Below, piece after piece: positions 32,098 to 43,180 of a DNA stretch of 64,000 nucleotides. Under the pieces are notes generated by a model. It was given only the letters and a program-made list of their open reading frames with translations. It had not been told where the DNA came from and made no database searches. Every line of letters begins with the position of its first letter. The first letter of the stretch is position 1. Both the position numbers and the translations under genes were made by a program. Source of the DNA: Hymenopus coronatus. Lineage: Eukaryota; Arthropoda; Insecta; Mantodea; Hymenopodidae. Location of the stretch: assembly GCA_030762935.1 (NCBI GenBank), contig CM060890.1, positions 148,741,629-148,805,628 of the forward strand, in the 5' to 3' direction.

Positions 32098-32925
32098 TCT
32101 GCTAATAGGTGTACGGGAATACTTAGACTGACACTTTACTGCGTCGCGATCTCTTACTGTTTGCTCTTACAGGGGTATACAAACTGCTAATAGGTGTCTT
32201 AGACTGACACATTACTGCGTCGCGATCTATTACTGTTTGCTCTTACAGGGGTATACAAACTGCTAATAGGTGTACGGGAATACTTAAGACTGACACTTTA
32301 CTGCGTCGCGATCTCTTACTGTTTGCTCTTACAGGGGTATACAAACTGCTAATAGGTGTCTTAGACTGACACATTACTGCGTCGCGATCTCTTACTGTTT
32401 GCTCTTACAGGGGTATACCAACTGCTAATAGGTGTCTTAGACTGACACTTTACTGCGTCGCGATCTATTACTGTTTGCTCTTACAGGGGTATACAAACTG
32501 CTAATAGGTGTACGGGAATACTTAGACTGACACTTTACTGCGTCGCGATCTCTTACTGTTTGCTCTTACAGGGGTATACAAACTGCTAATATGTGTACGG
32601 GAATACTTAGACTGACACTTTACTGCGTCGCGATCTTATACTGTTTGCTCTTACAGGGGTATACAAACTGTTAATAGGTGTACGGGAATACTTAGACTGA
32701 CAATTTACTGCGTCGCGATCTCTTACTGTTTGCTCTTACAGGGGTATACAAACTGCTAATATGTGCACGGGAATACTTAGATTGACACTTTACTGCGTCG
32801 CGATCTATTACTGTTTGCTCTTACAGGGGTATACAAACTGCTAATAGGTGCACGGGAATACTTAAACTGACACTTTACTGCGTCGCGATCTCTTACTGCT
32901 TGCTCTTATTTCCTTGTAAGACTCC
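32098..32925 (+). repeat. 75/85-bp tandem array, about 10 units
   Basis: Each unit holds CTGCTAATAGGTGT, an optional ACGGGAATAC decamer, TTAGACTGACACTTTACTGC, GTCGCGATCTCTTACTG and TTTGCTCTTACAGGGGTATAC. Units with the decamer are about 85 bp, those without about 75. The last unit is degraded after 32900 (CTCTTATTTCCTTGTAAG). Each unit reads like a plus-strand 3' splice site (CTAAT, pyrimidine tract, TTACAG|GG). Confidence 0.93.
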
Positions 32926-33044
32926 AGAGTTATACAATCTACTAATACGGTAGTGAGTAGAATCGCAAGATGGCAGCTGCTCACATAACTTGTTTCATCC
33001 AACCGTGTCCTACAGTTGGCTTGTGTAAAAAAAAAAAAAATTAA

Positions 33045-33815
33045 ATAACACTAAATTTGGTATTTAAGTTTAGCATCATTCTAGGATAAAATAGGAAGGT
33101 TTTCAGGTAAATCCCCTACCCTAAACTACCCTTTATATGAAACAATGTTTGCAACTTTTGATTTCCAAAAACTAAAATTTAATCAAGTACCAAACTTAGT
33201 AGTTAAGTTTAGAATATTCCAACAATTTACATAAAAGTCCCGCCAACCCAAACAACCCTTTAGTTGGAAAAAATCATTAAAATGTTTTATTTTCCCAAAA
33301 ATGGCTCAATCGGTTTTAAATAAAATATGGCATATTAAAGATATTTGAATAGAAGTAAGTTTTATATCTTGACTTTCTGAGAATATCCTTGTAAGTGAAT
33401 TTGATTTAGAATTATTTTAGTATGACTGATCAATCGTAAGGGATAGAAAAAGTCTTACCAGACCAAAAATGTGGATCTATTGAAAACACACAATTTGTCA
33501 TATACATTTTTTGTGGAGTTAATCATTTTACGAAATATTCCTGTTATTGGTTTTCACATTTCCAATACTTAGACTTTTCTCAAATGGGAGGTCGTTATTC
33601 ACTTTCTTTTAACAACGAATTTGAATTACATAACGTAGCTTTGTCCTAGTGCAGTCCCTTATTTCCCTTCTACTTACAAGGAAGTAAGTAATAACCCCAT
33701 TCTGCTAATTGTTTTCTTGATTGGCATGAAGCAGATAGAAAAATAAGTTTTTGTGAGAATCGTTTATCAGAGAATACGTATAGAAGGCTATTTGAACGAC
33801 ACACATGCGATTTCT
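33045..33815 (+). mobile_element. HINE-like repeat lacking 5' end, with extra palindrome
   Basis: Starts at ACACTAAATTTGGTATTTAAG after a poly-A run. A second, partly duplicated ACCAAACTTAGTAGTTAAG block is at 33189-33207. The 3' hairpin is decayed (GAACGACACACATG). Confidence 0.8.
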
Positions 33816-34265
33816 TTTTATTCATGTATTCTCAAAACATGAAATTTCCATATTAACTTCTCTACCTACTGAGTGCATAGCAGAAAAAGTAAACGTACTC
33901 AATTTTTCAGGCTATTCATTAATATTTGTTTGCGCTTTAAGAGGAGCCGAAATGGGATTTTCATAACTTTTTTCCTTCACATGTTTTAATTGCATTTATT
34001 TCGAATCTCCCGCTCAGTTTGGCGTAGCTTCCACAGAGGTACCTTCACTAATTGTAAATAGTATTGTTAAAAACAATGATGCGTAGTGGTCTTTCACAAC
34101 ATTTTGTTACACTCACTTTGCAAAATATCAAGAACTTTGTTTTTTTCTTCTTTTGAAGGAAAAGTTTTACTTTAGCTGTTGGCAGCATTGGCATCCCGCT
34201 CATATTGCCTTCATGTGAACGTTTCGAAGTACTGCGAAGGTGTGTTTCCAAAGTTAGGTTACATT
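33816..34265. other. Unclassified spacer
   Basis: A 34-bp decayed HINE-like 5' end may lie at 33859-33892 (TTCTCTACC...GCAGAAAAAGTAAA). Otherwise no gene or element seen. Confidence 0.4.
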
Positions 34266-34404
34266 ACAATGTACATAGGGATAGAGAAATATTGTATTCC
34301 ACCCAAAAATTCTATGTCGAGATTTCACTGGAAATACAACTTTTAGGATCCCTGAATCCAAAGAAAAAAAAAAAAGCATTTTCAGAAACAGGTCCACGTG
34401 TGTA

Positions 34405-34435
<31 letters not shown>

Positions 34436-35152
34436 GGACAGCATAGCTCCAAAACGAAAAGACCGTTAACACCAAACTTACTATTTAACTTTGGTATCTT
34501 CCAAGAATGCGACACGAAATTTTTCAAGAAAATCCCTCGATCTTTAATTACCCTTTACATGGAAAATTTTTCGAAATTTTTGTTTTTCTTAAAAATGCCT
34601 CTAACGATTTTGATTAAAATACCACATATAACAGCCATTTCTACCACAAATAAAATGTGTATCTTCAATTTTCTGGGAATAGTTTTTAAGACCCGTTTAT
34701 TCTGGATGAATTTAGCTTAATTTGGTATAACTAGTAAACCGTATAGACAAAATTTACTATACAAAAAATGTAGATCTTGTTAAAATACACAAGTTATGTC
34801 ATATACACTATTTTGTGAAGCTTACCGTTTTCGAGGTGTTCCTTGTTATTAGTTTCAATTGTGAAGTACTTAAACTTTTCTCAGACGGAAGTGTCCGTTT
34901 TTCTTTTGTTCTACTCCTGGCCAAACAAAGAACCGATTTGCAATGACAATCACATAAAAACAGCTTTTAAAACATTTGACAATCACTTTAGCCTAGTGCA
35001 TTCCTTTAGTTCCATTCTACTTATAAGGACCTAAGTAATTCAATTCTGCTGTTTATCTCGATTAGCATGGCTTTGAAACAAGAATTATCTTTCATAAAAA
35101 GTTTGTTCGAAGAGTAGCTAGAGAAAGTCATGTGAGTGTAACACATCAGATT
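34266..35152 (+). mobile_element. HINE-like repeat, first of a tandem pair
   Basis: Lacks the outermost 5' ATIR (starts ACAATGTACATAGGG). (GT)n is at about 34400-34436 and the palindrome at 34472-34492. The 3' end is GTAGCTAGAGAAAGTCATG TGAGTGTAACACATCAGATT (subfamily B type). The next copy starts in the same T-run. Confidence 0.9.
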
Positions 35153-36026
35153 TTTACTTTCTCTACACGTTACTATGTAGATAGTGTATATAGAAGGTAT
35201 TGCACTCCACCCTAAAGTTCGAACCCAAGATTTCACCGGAAATGTCTGTTTTAGAGTCCCCTGTATCCAAAAAAAGCATTTTCACAAAAAGGTCCGTGTG
35301 TGTGTGTGTGTGTGTGTGTGTCCGTGTGCCTGTGAGCACGGTAACTTAAAAACGAAAAGTCGCTAAAATACCAAACTTGGTATTTAAGTTCAGTATCTTC
35401 CACGGATGCGACACGAAGATTTTGAGAAAAATCCCCCCACACCAAACTACACTTTACATGGAACTTTTTTCGAAAATTTTTATTTTCTCAATAATGGCAA
35501 ACTATTTTGATTTAAATGCCGTATATTAAAGATATTTAAGTGAAAAATCATATGTATATCTTGAATTTTCTGGAAATAGCCTCTGAAGACTACTTTATTC
35601 TGGTTGGTTTTTATGGAATTTTGCATAACTGTTAAACCGTAAGAGATGGACAAAAACTTACATCACAAAAAATGTAGAGCACGTTAAAATACACAATTTA
35701 TGTTATATAGGTTTTTTGTAGAGTTGGTCGTTTTTGAGATATTCCTTGTTTTTATGGTTTCACCTTTAAAAAACTCGTACTTTTCTCCTACAGGGATTTG
35801 TCAACTCCTCTCCATTCAAACAAAGAAACTTCAGTCACATAGCAACCAGCTTTTGACTATCACTTTAACCTATGCTACTCCCTTATTTCTCTTCTACTTA
35901 CAAGGAAGCAAGTAATAAGACTATTTCTGCTAATTTTTCTCGATCAGCATGAAGTAAATAGAAACATACGATTTTAGCAATAATTTGTTATAGAGAAAAC
36001 TATGTGAATGGAACACATCAAATTTT
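35153..36026 (+). mobile_element. HINE-like repeat, second of a tandem pair
   Basis: TTACTTTCTCTACACG directly after CATCAGATTT of the preceding copy. (GT)n lies at about 35299-35322, the palindrome at 35369-35388, and the 3' hairpin CTATGTGAATGGAACACATC at 36000-36019. Confidence 0.92.
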
Positions 36027-36229
36027 TTGTAATGTTATGTTTGAAAGCAATTTCAAGAAGAAGTAAAATGGTATGTACAGATGTCCCATTATCTCAGAAA
36101 CTCATTGTACCACCAGTTTGCACCTAAATACGCTTTATTTTAGCCAACAAGTTTTTTATGTATACGGATTAGTTGTTTTTTTTAATTTAAAAACCATTTT
36201 TCAATAAAAATTTAAGAGCTTTATTTTAA

Positions 36230-37078
36230 AAACCTCATGTGTTACACTAAAATGACTTTCTCTAGCTGTTCTACAAACTTCTTACATAAGATTGTTCTTC
36301 TTTCTGCACCTTGCTAATCGAGGTACTCATTAGCACAATGTTCTTATTATTTAGTCCCGTATAAGTAGGAAGAGAATAAGGGAATAAACTAGGCTAAATA
36401 AATAGTCAAATGTTTTAAAAGCTGTCGTTATGTGATTGTCATTACAAATCGCTTCTTTTCTTGGCCAGGAGTAGAACAAAAGAAAAACGGACACTGAGAA
36501 AAGTTTAAGTACTTCACAACTGAAACTAATAACAATGAATACCTCTAAAACAGTAAGCTCCACGAGAAAAATGTATATGACATAACTTGTGTATTTTAAC
36601 AAGACCTAAATTTTTTGTGCAGTAAGTTCTTTTCTATCTCTTACGGTTTACTAATTATGCCAAATTAAGCAAAATTCATCCTGAATAAACAAGTCTTCAG
36701 AAGCTATTCCCAGAAAATTAAAGATATACAATTTATTTGTAGGTAAATATCTTTAATATATGATATTTTAATCAAAATCGTTACAGCCATTTTTCGGAAA
36801 ATCAAAATTTTCGGAAAAAGTTCCATGTAAATGGTAGTTTGGGGTGGGGGGATTTTTCTCAAAATCTTCGTGTCGCATCCCTGAAAGATACTAAACTTAA
36901 ATACCAGGTTTAATATTTTATCTACTTTTGGTCTTTGAGTTATTGTTCACAGACACACGGACACACGGACACACACACGGACCTTTTTCTGAAAATGCTT
37001 TTTTTGGATACAGGGGGTCCTAAAACATGTATTTCCGGTGAAATCTCGGTATCGAATTTTTGGTTGGAATACAATAAA
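36230..37078 (-). mobile_element. HINE-like repeat, subfamily B 3' end, 5' truncated
   Basis: TCATGTGTTACACTAAAATG, ACTTTCTCTAGCTGTTC and a short CA tract (36950-36980) are present. It stops at GGTTGGAATACAATA, just before the 5' dyad. Confidence 0.87.
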
Positions 37079-37564
37079 AATCATACCATTGTTTCAAATG
37101 AACATAAGTATTCTATTGTTGATCAATCAGCAGTAAAGTTATTGCTGAATATGCCAAAAAATGTATCTCATGTTAAATAGTTGCCCAGATATCATATTGG
37201 CAAGACTGCCTCTAAGGCATGACTTAACTCGTATAAACTTCTATCTAATGTCACAGAAGTAAGGAATGAAAAAGTGTTTATTTGAGATGCAGAAACAAGA
37301 GTTCAAAACAAATGCAAGTCTAGAAGTTGGTATTGTTTTCAAGCAGCTGTACAAACACGATATTGCGTGTAATGTCTACCCATAATAAACATATCGATGT
37401 GCAGGTCACGTGCTCAAGACTTCAGGGCACCAGTCCAGCTTCAGGTCTTACTCCGGATGCTTTTCACTGCAACACAAACAACAGAAAATGTGAGATTACA
37501 AATTCACCGCAAGCTAACACAATTAAAAGTCATTATTCTGCCTCTGCTGGATAATCACCGTATA
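37079..37564. other. Unclassified interval
   Basis: No repeat or gene recognised. A 75-codon plus frame (37327-37554) has no motif I know. Confidence 0.35.
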
Positions 37565-39276
37565 TTACTTTCTCTACACGTACTCTGTACATAGTGTATA
37601 GATATTTTATTGCACCCAAAAATTCCATACTGAGGTTTCAGCGGGCATACATGTTTTGGGACCACCTGAATCCAAAACAATCTGATGTTTTCCATTCACA
37701 TGACTTTCTCTACATCTCTGCAACAAACTATTGTTAAAAAGCTAATGCTTTTATTTACTTCATGCTAACCGAGAAAAAGTAACATAAATACTCTTATTAG
37801 TTACTTCCTTGTAAGTAGAAGCGAAATAAGGGAGTAGCATAGGTTAAAATGATAGTCTAAAGCTGGTTGCTATGTGACTGAAGTTCCTTTGTTTGGACAG
37901 CAGTTGACAAATTCCTGTATGAGAAAAGTATTAGTTTTTTAAGGCTGAAACCAGAAACAAAGAATATCTAAAAAACGATTAACTCCACAAAAAAGAGGGA
38001 TATAACATAAATTGTGTGTTTCAGTGTGCTCTACATTTTCTGTGCAGTAAATTTTTGTCCATCTCTTACGGTTTAGCAGTTATGCAAAATTCCGTAAAAT
38101 TCATCCAGAATAAAGTCTTCACAGGCTATTTCAAGAAAATTCAAGGTATAGATTTTATTTGTCAGGTAAATATCTTTAATATACGATATTCTAATCAAAA
38201 TCGTTAGAGCCATTTTAGAGAAAATAAAACTTTTCGAAAAAATTTCCATGCCAAAGGTAGTTTGGGGTGGGGGATTTTCTTAAAAATCTTCGTGTCGCAT
38301 CCTTAGAAGATACCAAACTTAAATACTAAGTTTGGTATTTAACGGTCTTTTCGTTTTTGAGCTATGCTGTCTACAGACACACACTCATGCTGACAGACAC
38401 ACACGGACATTTTTCTAAAAATGCTTTTTTTTTAATTCAGGGCGACCCAAAACATGTATTTCCCGTAAAATCTCAGTATCGAATTTTTGGGTGCATTACA
38501 ATACCTTCTCCATACACTATGTACATAGTACGTGTAGAGAAAGTAAAAAAGCATTTTTAGAAAAAGCACCGTGTGTGTGTGTGTGTGTGTGTGTGTGAAC
38601 AGCATGGCTCAAAAACGAAAAGAGCATTGAATACCAAACTTGGTATTTAAGTTTGGTATCTTCGAAGGATGCGACTCGAAGATTTTTAAGAAAATTCCCC
38701 CACACCGAACTACCCTTTACATGGAAAAATTTTCGTAATTTTTATTTTTCTTAAAAATGGATCTAACAATTTTGATTAAAATACCATATATTCAAGCTAT
38801 TTCCATCACAAATAAAATGTATATCTTGAATTTTCTGGAAATAGCTTCTGAAGACCTGTTTACTCTGGATGACTTTTGCTGAATGTTACATAACTAGTAA
38901 ATTGTAAAAGATAAACAAAAACTTACTACAAAAAATGTAGATCTCGTTAAAATACACAATTTATGTAGTTTACATTTTTTTTCGTGAAGATGGCCGTTTT
39001 CAAGATATTTCTTATTATTGGTTTCAATTGTAAAGTACTTACACTTTTCTCAGACAGGAAAATCCCGTCTTTCTTTTGTTCTACTCCTGGTTAAGATATG
39101 ACTGTCACTTTAGCGCATTCCTTTAGTTTCCGTCTTCTTATAAGGAACTAGGTTATAAGAACATTTTGCTAATGTTTGTCTCGATTAGCATTGTGTAGAA
39201 AGAAGAATAATCTTTTGTAAGAACTTTGTTTTCTAGAGCAGCTAAAGAAAGCCATGTGAGTGTAACACATCAATTT
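37565..39276 (+). mobile_element. HINE-like repeat interrupted by another copy
   Basis: The 5' part is 37565-37680 (ACTTTCTCTACACG to CTGAATCCAAAAC). The body resumes at 38549 (AAGCATTTTTAGAAAAAGC), has (GT)n at 38571-38596, and runs to the 3' hairpin CATGTGAGTGTAACACATCA at 39252-39271. The two halves are continuous by consensus with the opposite-sense copy removed. Confidence 0.9.
37681..38548 (-). mobile_element. HINE-like repeat nested inside another copy
   Basis: Complete copy, ATCTGATGTTTTCCATTCAC to GTAGAGAAAGTAAA, inserted in the A-run of the host copy's GAATCCAAAAA block. It defines the element's outer limits as TTTACTTTCTCTAC (5') and CATCAGA(T) (3') with only A/T-run sequence at the join. 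Confidence 0.92.
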
Positions 39277-39742
39277 TTTCTCCAGCATTGTTCTAGCCAC
39301 TGGAATGGCAGAATATTTTACCACCCCTAAAATATTACGAAATTACTGAAGCATTTTAGAAAAGAGGTCCGTGTGCGCGCGCGCATATGTGTGTGTCTGG
39401 CAACAACATAACAACCACTCCACCTAATATTTTGTTATGCCCCTGTTTCCTTCGCTCCTTGTTCATTGGTTATGGTTTGAGTTCCAGACTTTTAACCATC
39501 AAACCAATAGGAGACGGACAATCTAACGAATGCCTTCCCGTCACTAAGGTAAAGTGTTTCCATTTTTCACCAGATTTTGTGCTTTCTTTGTTCAACCAAT
39601 AAGAGTTTAGTATAGCCGGGTAAATTGGAACCATCCGATAAGAGGGTTCTGCGGATTTTAAATAAAGGAAAACATTATTCGAATCCAAAATCTAGAGGGT
39701 TTGAGGGGAGGGGGTTCTATATTGCAAGTACCAAATATTAAA
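39277..39742. other. Unclassified spacer with HINE-like scrap
   Basis: A 40-bp HINE-like scrap (GAAGCATTTTAGAAAAGAGG then GTGTGCGCGCGCG) is at about 39349-39392. The rest is unassigned, with two inverted CCAAT boxes (about 39505 and 39595) but no associated gene. Confidence 0.35.
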
Positions 39743-39905
39743 AGGACAGGAGTTGGATAGGTAGAGTCATATTGAAAAATTCAATGTCATAGCCGGGATT
39801 AGAACCAGGATCTGCCGATCTAAATTCAATTAATTTAATGTCATACTATCATGTTGCTATGGTAGCAACCGGCTGGAGACCATGGTTCAAATCCCGGCTA
39901 TGACA
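39743..39905. mobile_element. Inverted pair of third-family SINE pieces
   Basis: Minus piece 39743-39815 (GGACAGGAGTTGGATAGG, GTCATAGCCGGGATTAG). Plus piece 39852-39905 (GTTGCTATGGTAGCAACC, CATGGTTCAAATCCCGGC). Same arrangement as at 22145-22440: two arms facing away from a short loop. Confidence 0.7.
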
Positions 39906-39922
39906 TGTAATGCATGTGTTAC

Positions 39923-40240
39923 CTGTTGTACACGTGGTGAATGTCGAGGGTGGCCGGCTCCGACAGGAAGGCCGGGTTGGGGTAGGTCTGTCCGCTGAGG
40001 CTCGTCACCTGCTTCCTCCTGCGCCATGACCTCTTCCTGGTAACACTGCATGGAGCACCACATGACGTAAGTGATACAACTTCTCGGCAGCCAATGCCAC
40101 GTGGGCGAACAGCACCATGCTGACCCCGGCACGAACCTCGGGCGTCGGGTTGCTGCTGTGGCAGGCGTGTGGCATCAGCTCTAATACCGCTTTGTCTTGA
40201 ATGACGTCACTGGTAACTGCTGCAATAGCGATGTGCTACC
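39923..40240 (-). CDS. Exon-like GC-rich block, unknown protein (candidate)
   Basis: About 300 bp at visibly higher GC than its surroundings. The minus strand ends with TACAACAG|GTAACA, a good donor at 39922-39921. The frame ending in that donor reads WRRRKQVTSLSGQTYPNPAF, then LSEPATLDIHHVYN, a basic juxtamembrane-like run followed by a tail-like segment. A second minus frame upstream reads DKAVLELMPHACHSSNPTPE, then VRAGVSMVLFAHVALAAEK, with a hydrophobic stretch; the two would need a one-base shift to join. A possible acceptor (TATTGCAG) is near 40247. It could be a true exon, an exon with a frameshift, or a pseudogene. All three minus frames are open because of base composition, which weakens the case. 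I do not recognise the family. Confidence 0.35.
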
Positions 40241-40425
40241 TCTACCTTTGTCTATGTTACCGTCGCAAAACTTGTGGAATCGTGACCCTGACCGAGCCTA
40301 GCTTATAGGAGTTTGTGATACTTTGCTTACTTAAAGTCACAGCGAGCAAACTTTGTACATCCTGTATCCGCATATCTTTGTATTCAAAGTGGGCAGGAAA
40401 TAGTGTTCAGTTTATTACTTTAACG

Positions 40426-40910
40426 ATGGCTCCTACGTTTTCAAAGATAAGTGGCAAGGTGTTACATAGTCAGAGCAGAGAAATAATTACAAATGTCCTT
40501 GACTTGATGGAAGAAGAGGCAGAGATGAAGGAAGAGAATGTATGTTCCCCGAGTTCTTCAAAAGCCTGTAGAAAGTGAATGAAAGAGTAGCCAAGGCAAC
40601 TGATATTTCACTGAGTTCCGTTTCCAGGGTTCTCAAAGATATGAAAGAAAGAAAAATAAAACTTAATATATCACTTTTAAATTAAAAGATGTGGAACAGT
40701 TGTGTCGCAAGCGAATTGCAGAAATTGGCAGGCCACAATGGGAAAATGTATGTCGTCATGTTGAGAACATTGAAAATCATTGGAAAGAATCTTAGAAAAT
40801 AAAAAAGAAAGAATTCTAATGCAGGATAAAGGTGCAGAAAGTAGCGATAGCGTTGATGATGACAATGACGTGAGCGAAGACGAAGGACTGTCAGGTGTGG
40901 AAGAATTGGA
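40426..40910 (+). pseudogene. Tc1/IS630-like transposase, N and C ends only
   Basis: The plus strand starts MAPTFSKISGKVLHSQSREI then ITNVLDLMEEEAE (40426-40515), the characteristic beginning of a family of insect Tc1-like transposases. After a one-base shift it continues VNERVAKATDISLSSVSRVL (40572-40632), a helix-turn-helix. The whole catalytic DDE core is missing. At 40690-40795 the usual C-terminus follows (GRPQWENVCRHVENIENHW), then an acidic tail SSDSVDDDNDVSEDEGLS (40846-40897). The protein is thus deleted between its DNA-binding domain and its C-terminal tail, the structure expected of a MITE precursor. Confidence 0.72.
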
Positions 40911-41419
40911 GGCACATTGTTTATATAGTAGGCCATTTGTATAGATATGAATATAACACATGTTTATCAGTGCAGGTGACAGACATGAATCGACTGGTAA
41001 ACTGCTTATCTGAAAGTGCAACTCGCCTCCTAGCTCTCATTAAGATGTCCACATCTGTTGCTCACATACATACACGCCTGGTACTTGTTCAACATTTGTT
41101 TCCGTACAACATACGGAGGACAGTCTTCTAATGCATTTCTAACATAAACTTTATTTGCTACAGTAAGTAATCACGTGCATTTGGATCTGGACGGCACGAC
41201 AGTTATTCTGTCATCAAAAATAGTTACATGAAGCAATGATACAACAGAGGTTCCAAACACAGGATGGAGTATACAGCAAAAGAAATAAAAACAGTTTCTG
41301 TAAGGGTGAAATTGAAAATAATTAGAAAATAAGAACTGATTGATTTTTAACATTTTTAATTATTTTGTTGTTTTTCAGAATATTCCTTTTTTAACATCTA
41401 TATTCTGGAATTTGATGAA

Positions 41420-41690
41420 ACGAGTTCCTAAAAGCCACTCTTCTTGAGACACCAGGATTCTATAATGTTCCACTTCTTCTTCTGATGACAAAAAATGATT
41501 GCACACATTTTATCTTTAATTTTTGAAGCAGAAATAAATAAATGACAAGGTCAGAGGTGTATGGTGCTGATGTTTAGGGCATTCAGATACTCAGTTGTTA
41601 GTTTTGCTATATGTGACGATGCGTTATCATGGTATAGGTAAAGTATTATCCTTTTGGACGTTTCTCACAAACTTTTTGAAGAACTTTGCG
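41420..41690 (-). pseudogene. Mariner transposase fragment, decayed
   Basis: The minus strand contains LYLYHDNASSHIAKLTTEYL then NALNIS, matching the mariner block LLHHDNAPAH...T...L around the second catalytic Asp, with stops after it. The VRNVQKD-like text before it is out of frame. It lies just before a 46-bp HINE-like 3' end (41755-41800, minus). Confidence 0.6.
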
Positions 41691-41754
41691 GAACCGGCAC
41701 TTTGACAATGGTCAGTAGCACTGCATCTATCAGCAATGTGTATTGTTTCAGAAT

Positions 41755-41800
41755 GTGTTCCATTCACAAGGTTTTCTCTGTAACAAAGTATTGTTAACCC
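41755..41800 (-). mobile_element. HINE-like 3' end fragment
   Basis: TGTGTTCCATTCACAAGG, TTTTCTCTGTAACAAAG; the CATC segment of the ATIR region is missing. Confidence 0.7.
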
Positions 41801-42029
41801 TTTGCAGCCCAACGGTGCCACCACTATCTGATTCAGATGGGTAACGGTTAATCTTCAAGAATTCTCTACTTTCACTCTGTATTTTTTTTAATTTATTGAT
41901 GATCCCACGGCTTGCAACAGACAAAAGTAAAAATAAAACTCCTTCAAAGCTACCTTTCTTTCTAACAAATAGAGAACCTTATTCCACTACAATGATTTTG
42001 AAAAAATGTAAATGGCGTGTTATTTAACT

Positions 42030-42262
42030 ATTGTGGCGTCCCATTCAAAACTGTGCTTGAAAGGCCGCTTAATTTTTCTCAGAGGCCTCTTTATCAGGCT
42101 TGAGGTTCTTTTACGTGCCGTAAATCTACGACACGGGACCAACGGCTTTACTTCCCTTCCGAAGGAAGCCGTGCTAAGGATTTTTACACCCGAAAAAGTC
42201 CATGGTCTTCCGCCGGGTTTGAACCCCCGACCTTGGGTATATGAAGTTAGAATGGTAACCAT
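42030..42262 (-). mobile_element. tRNA-derived SINE, copy 2
   Basis: Best preserved copy. The minus strand has AAGGTCGGGGGTTCAAACCC (exact box B), then CACGGCTTCCTTCGGAAGGG, GTCCCGTGTCGTAGATTTAC, GGCACGTAAAAGAACCTC and AGAGGCCTCTGAG. Compared with copy 1 it has three extra bases near the AAATCTACG block. Confidence 0.85.
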
Positions 42263-42264
42263 TA

Positions 42265-42485
42265 CAGACAATGGTTTTGAGGTCCATTCAACACTTACAT
42301 ACGCCAAGCAGCATTTATTTTACCTTCGTCTATCACACTAGCGCTGTGGCGAAGATTCCAACGTAGGTTAACTTGTGACAAGTGTTTTGAGGTCCATTCA
42401 ACACTTACATACGCCAAGCAGCATTTATTTTACCTTCGTCTATCACACTAGCGAAGATTCCAACGTGGGTTAACTTGTGACATTT
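42265..42485. repeat. Tandem duplication, about 110 bp x 2
   Basis: GTTTTGAGGTCCATTCAACA to GGTTAACTTGTGACA occurs twice (about 42272-42380 and 42383-42483). The first copy has an extra CTGTGG after ACTAGCG. It flanks the 5' side of SINE copy 2. Confidence 0.88.
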
Positions 42486-42589
42486 AAATCTTGATCAGTA
42501 ATGTTTAGGCAGTTGAGCTACCAATAGCAGACCCGATAAAACCAACTTTGAAGAGAAATATGGTGTCGTAAATAGATCGGGCTGGAAAG

Positions 42590-42985
42590 GGCTATTCTTC
42601 TATCTACTTCATGCTAATGGGAACACATTATAAGAAATAACTTATTGCTTTGTTCCTTGTAAGTAGGAGGAAATAAGGGAACACACTAGGCTAAAGCGAT
42701 AGTCAAATATTTTAAAATGTTGTTGTTATGGAATTGAATTGCGTTTCTTTGTATGAACAAGAGTACACAAGTTCCTGAATGAGAAATGTTTACATATTTT
42801 AAAACTGAAACCAATATCAAGGAATATCTCGAAAACGGCTAACTCCACGTAAAAATGTATGGCATAAAGTGTGTGTTTTTTAACGAGATCTACATTTTTT
42901 TGTGCAGTAAGTTTTTGAATATCTCTTACGGTTTACTGGTTATACAAAATTCAGAAAAGGTCACCCAGAATAAAGAGGTCTTCAG
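42590..42985 (-). mobile_element. HINE-like 3' half
   Basis: TTCTTCTATCTACTTCATGC, GTTCCTTGTAAGTAGGAGG and TCTTACGGTTTACTGG, through GAGGTCTTCAGAGG, where it passes into the 76-bp array. The outermost 3' end is missing. Confidence 0.82.
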
Positions 42986-43180
42986 AGGTAATGTAGAATA
43001 CTCATTTCTTAGGAATAAGAACAATTTCAGAAAAGGTCACCCAAAATAAAGAGGTCTTCAGAGGTAATGTAGAATACTCATTTCTTAGGAATAAGAACAA
43101 TTTCAGAAAAGGTCACCCAAAATAAAGAGGTCTTCAGAGGTAATGTAGAATACTCATTTCTTAGGAATAAGAACAATTTC
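42951..43180. repeat. 76-bp tandem array (3 units) seeded in HINE-like DNA
   Basis: Unit: TCAGAAAAGGTCACCCA, AATAAAGAGGTCTTCAGAGG, TAATGTAGAATACTCATTTC, TTAGGAATAAGAACAAT. Starts are near 42951, 43027 and 43103. The first part is HINE-like sequence, the second part is not. The bases TTCA occur at both outer borders. Confidence 0.92.

Noticed and set aside
34205..34720. A 171-codon plus-strand frame
   Set aside because: It lies entirely within a HINE-like copy and includes its GT tract. The same region in other copies is full of stops, so it is not conserved coding.
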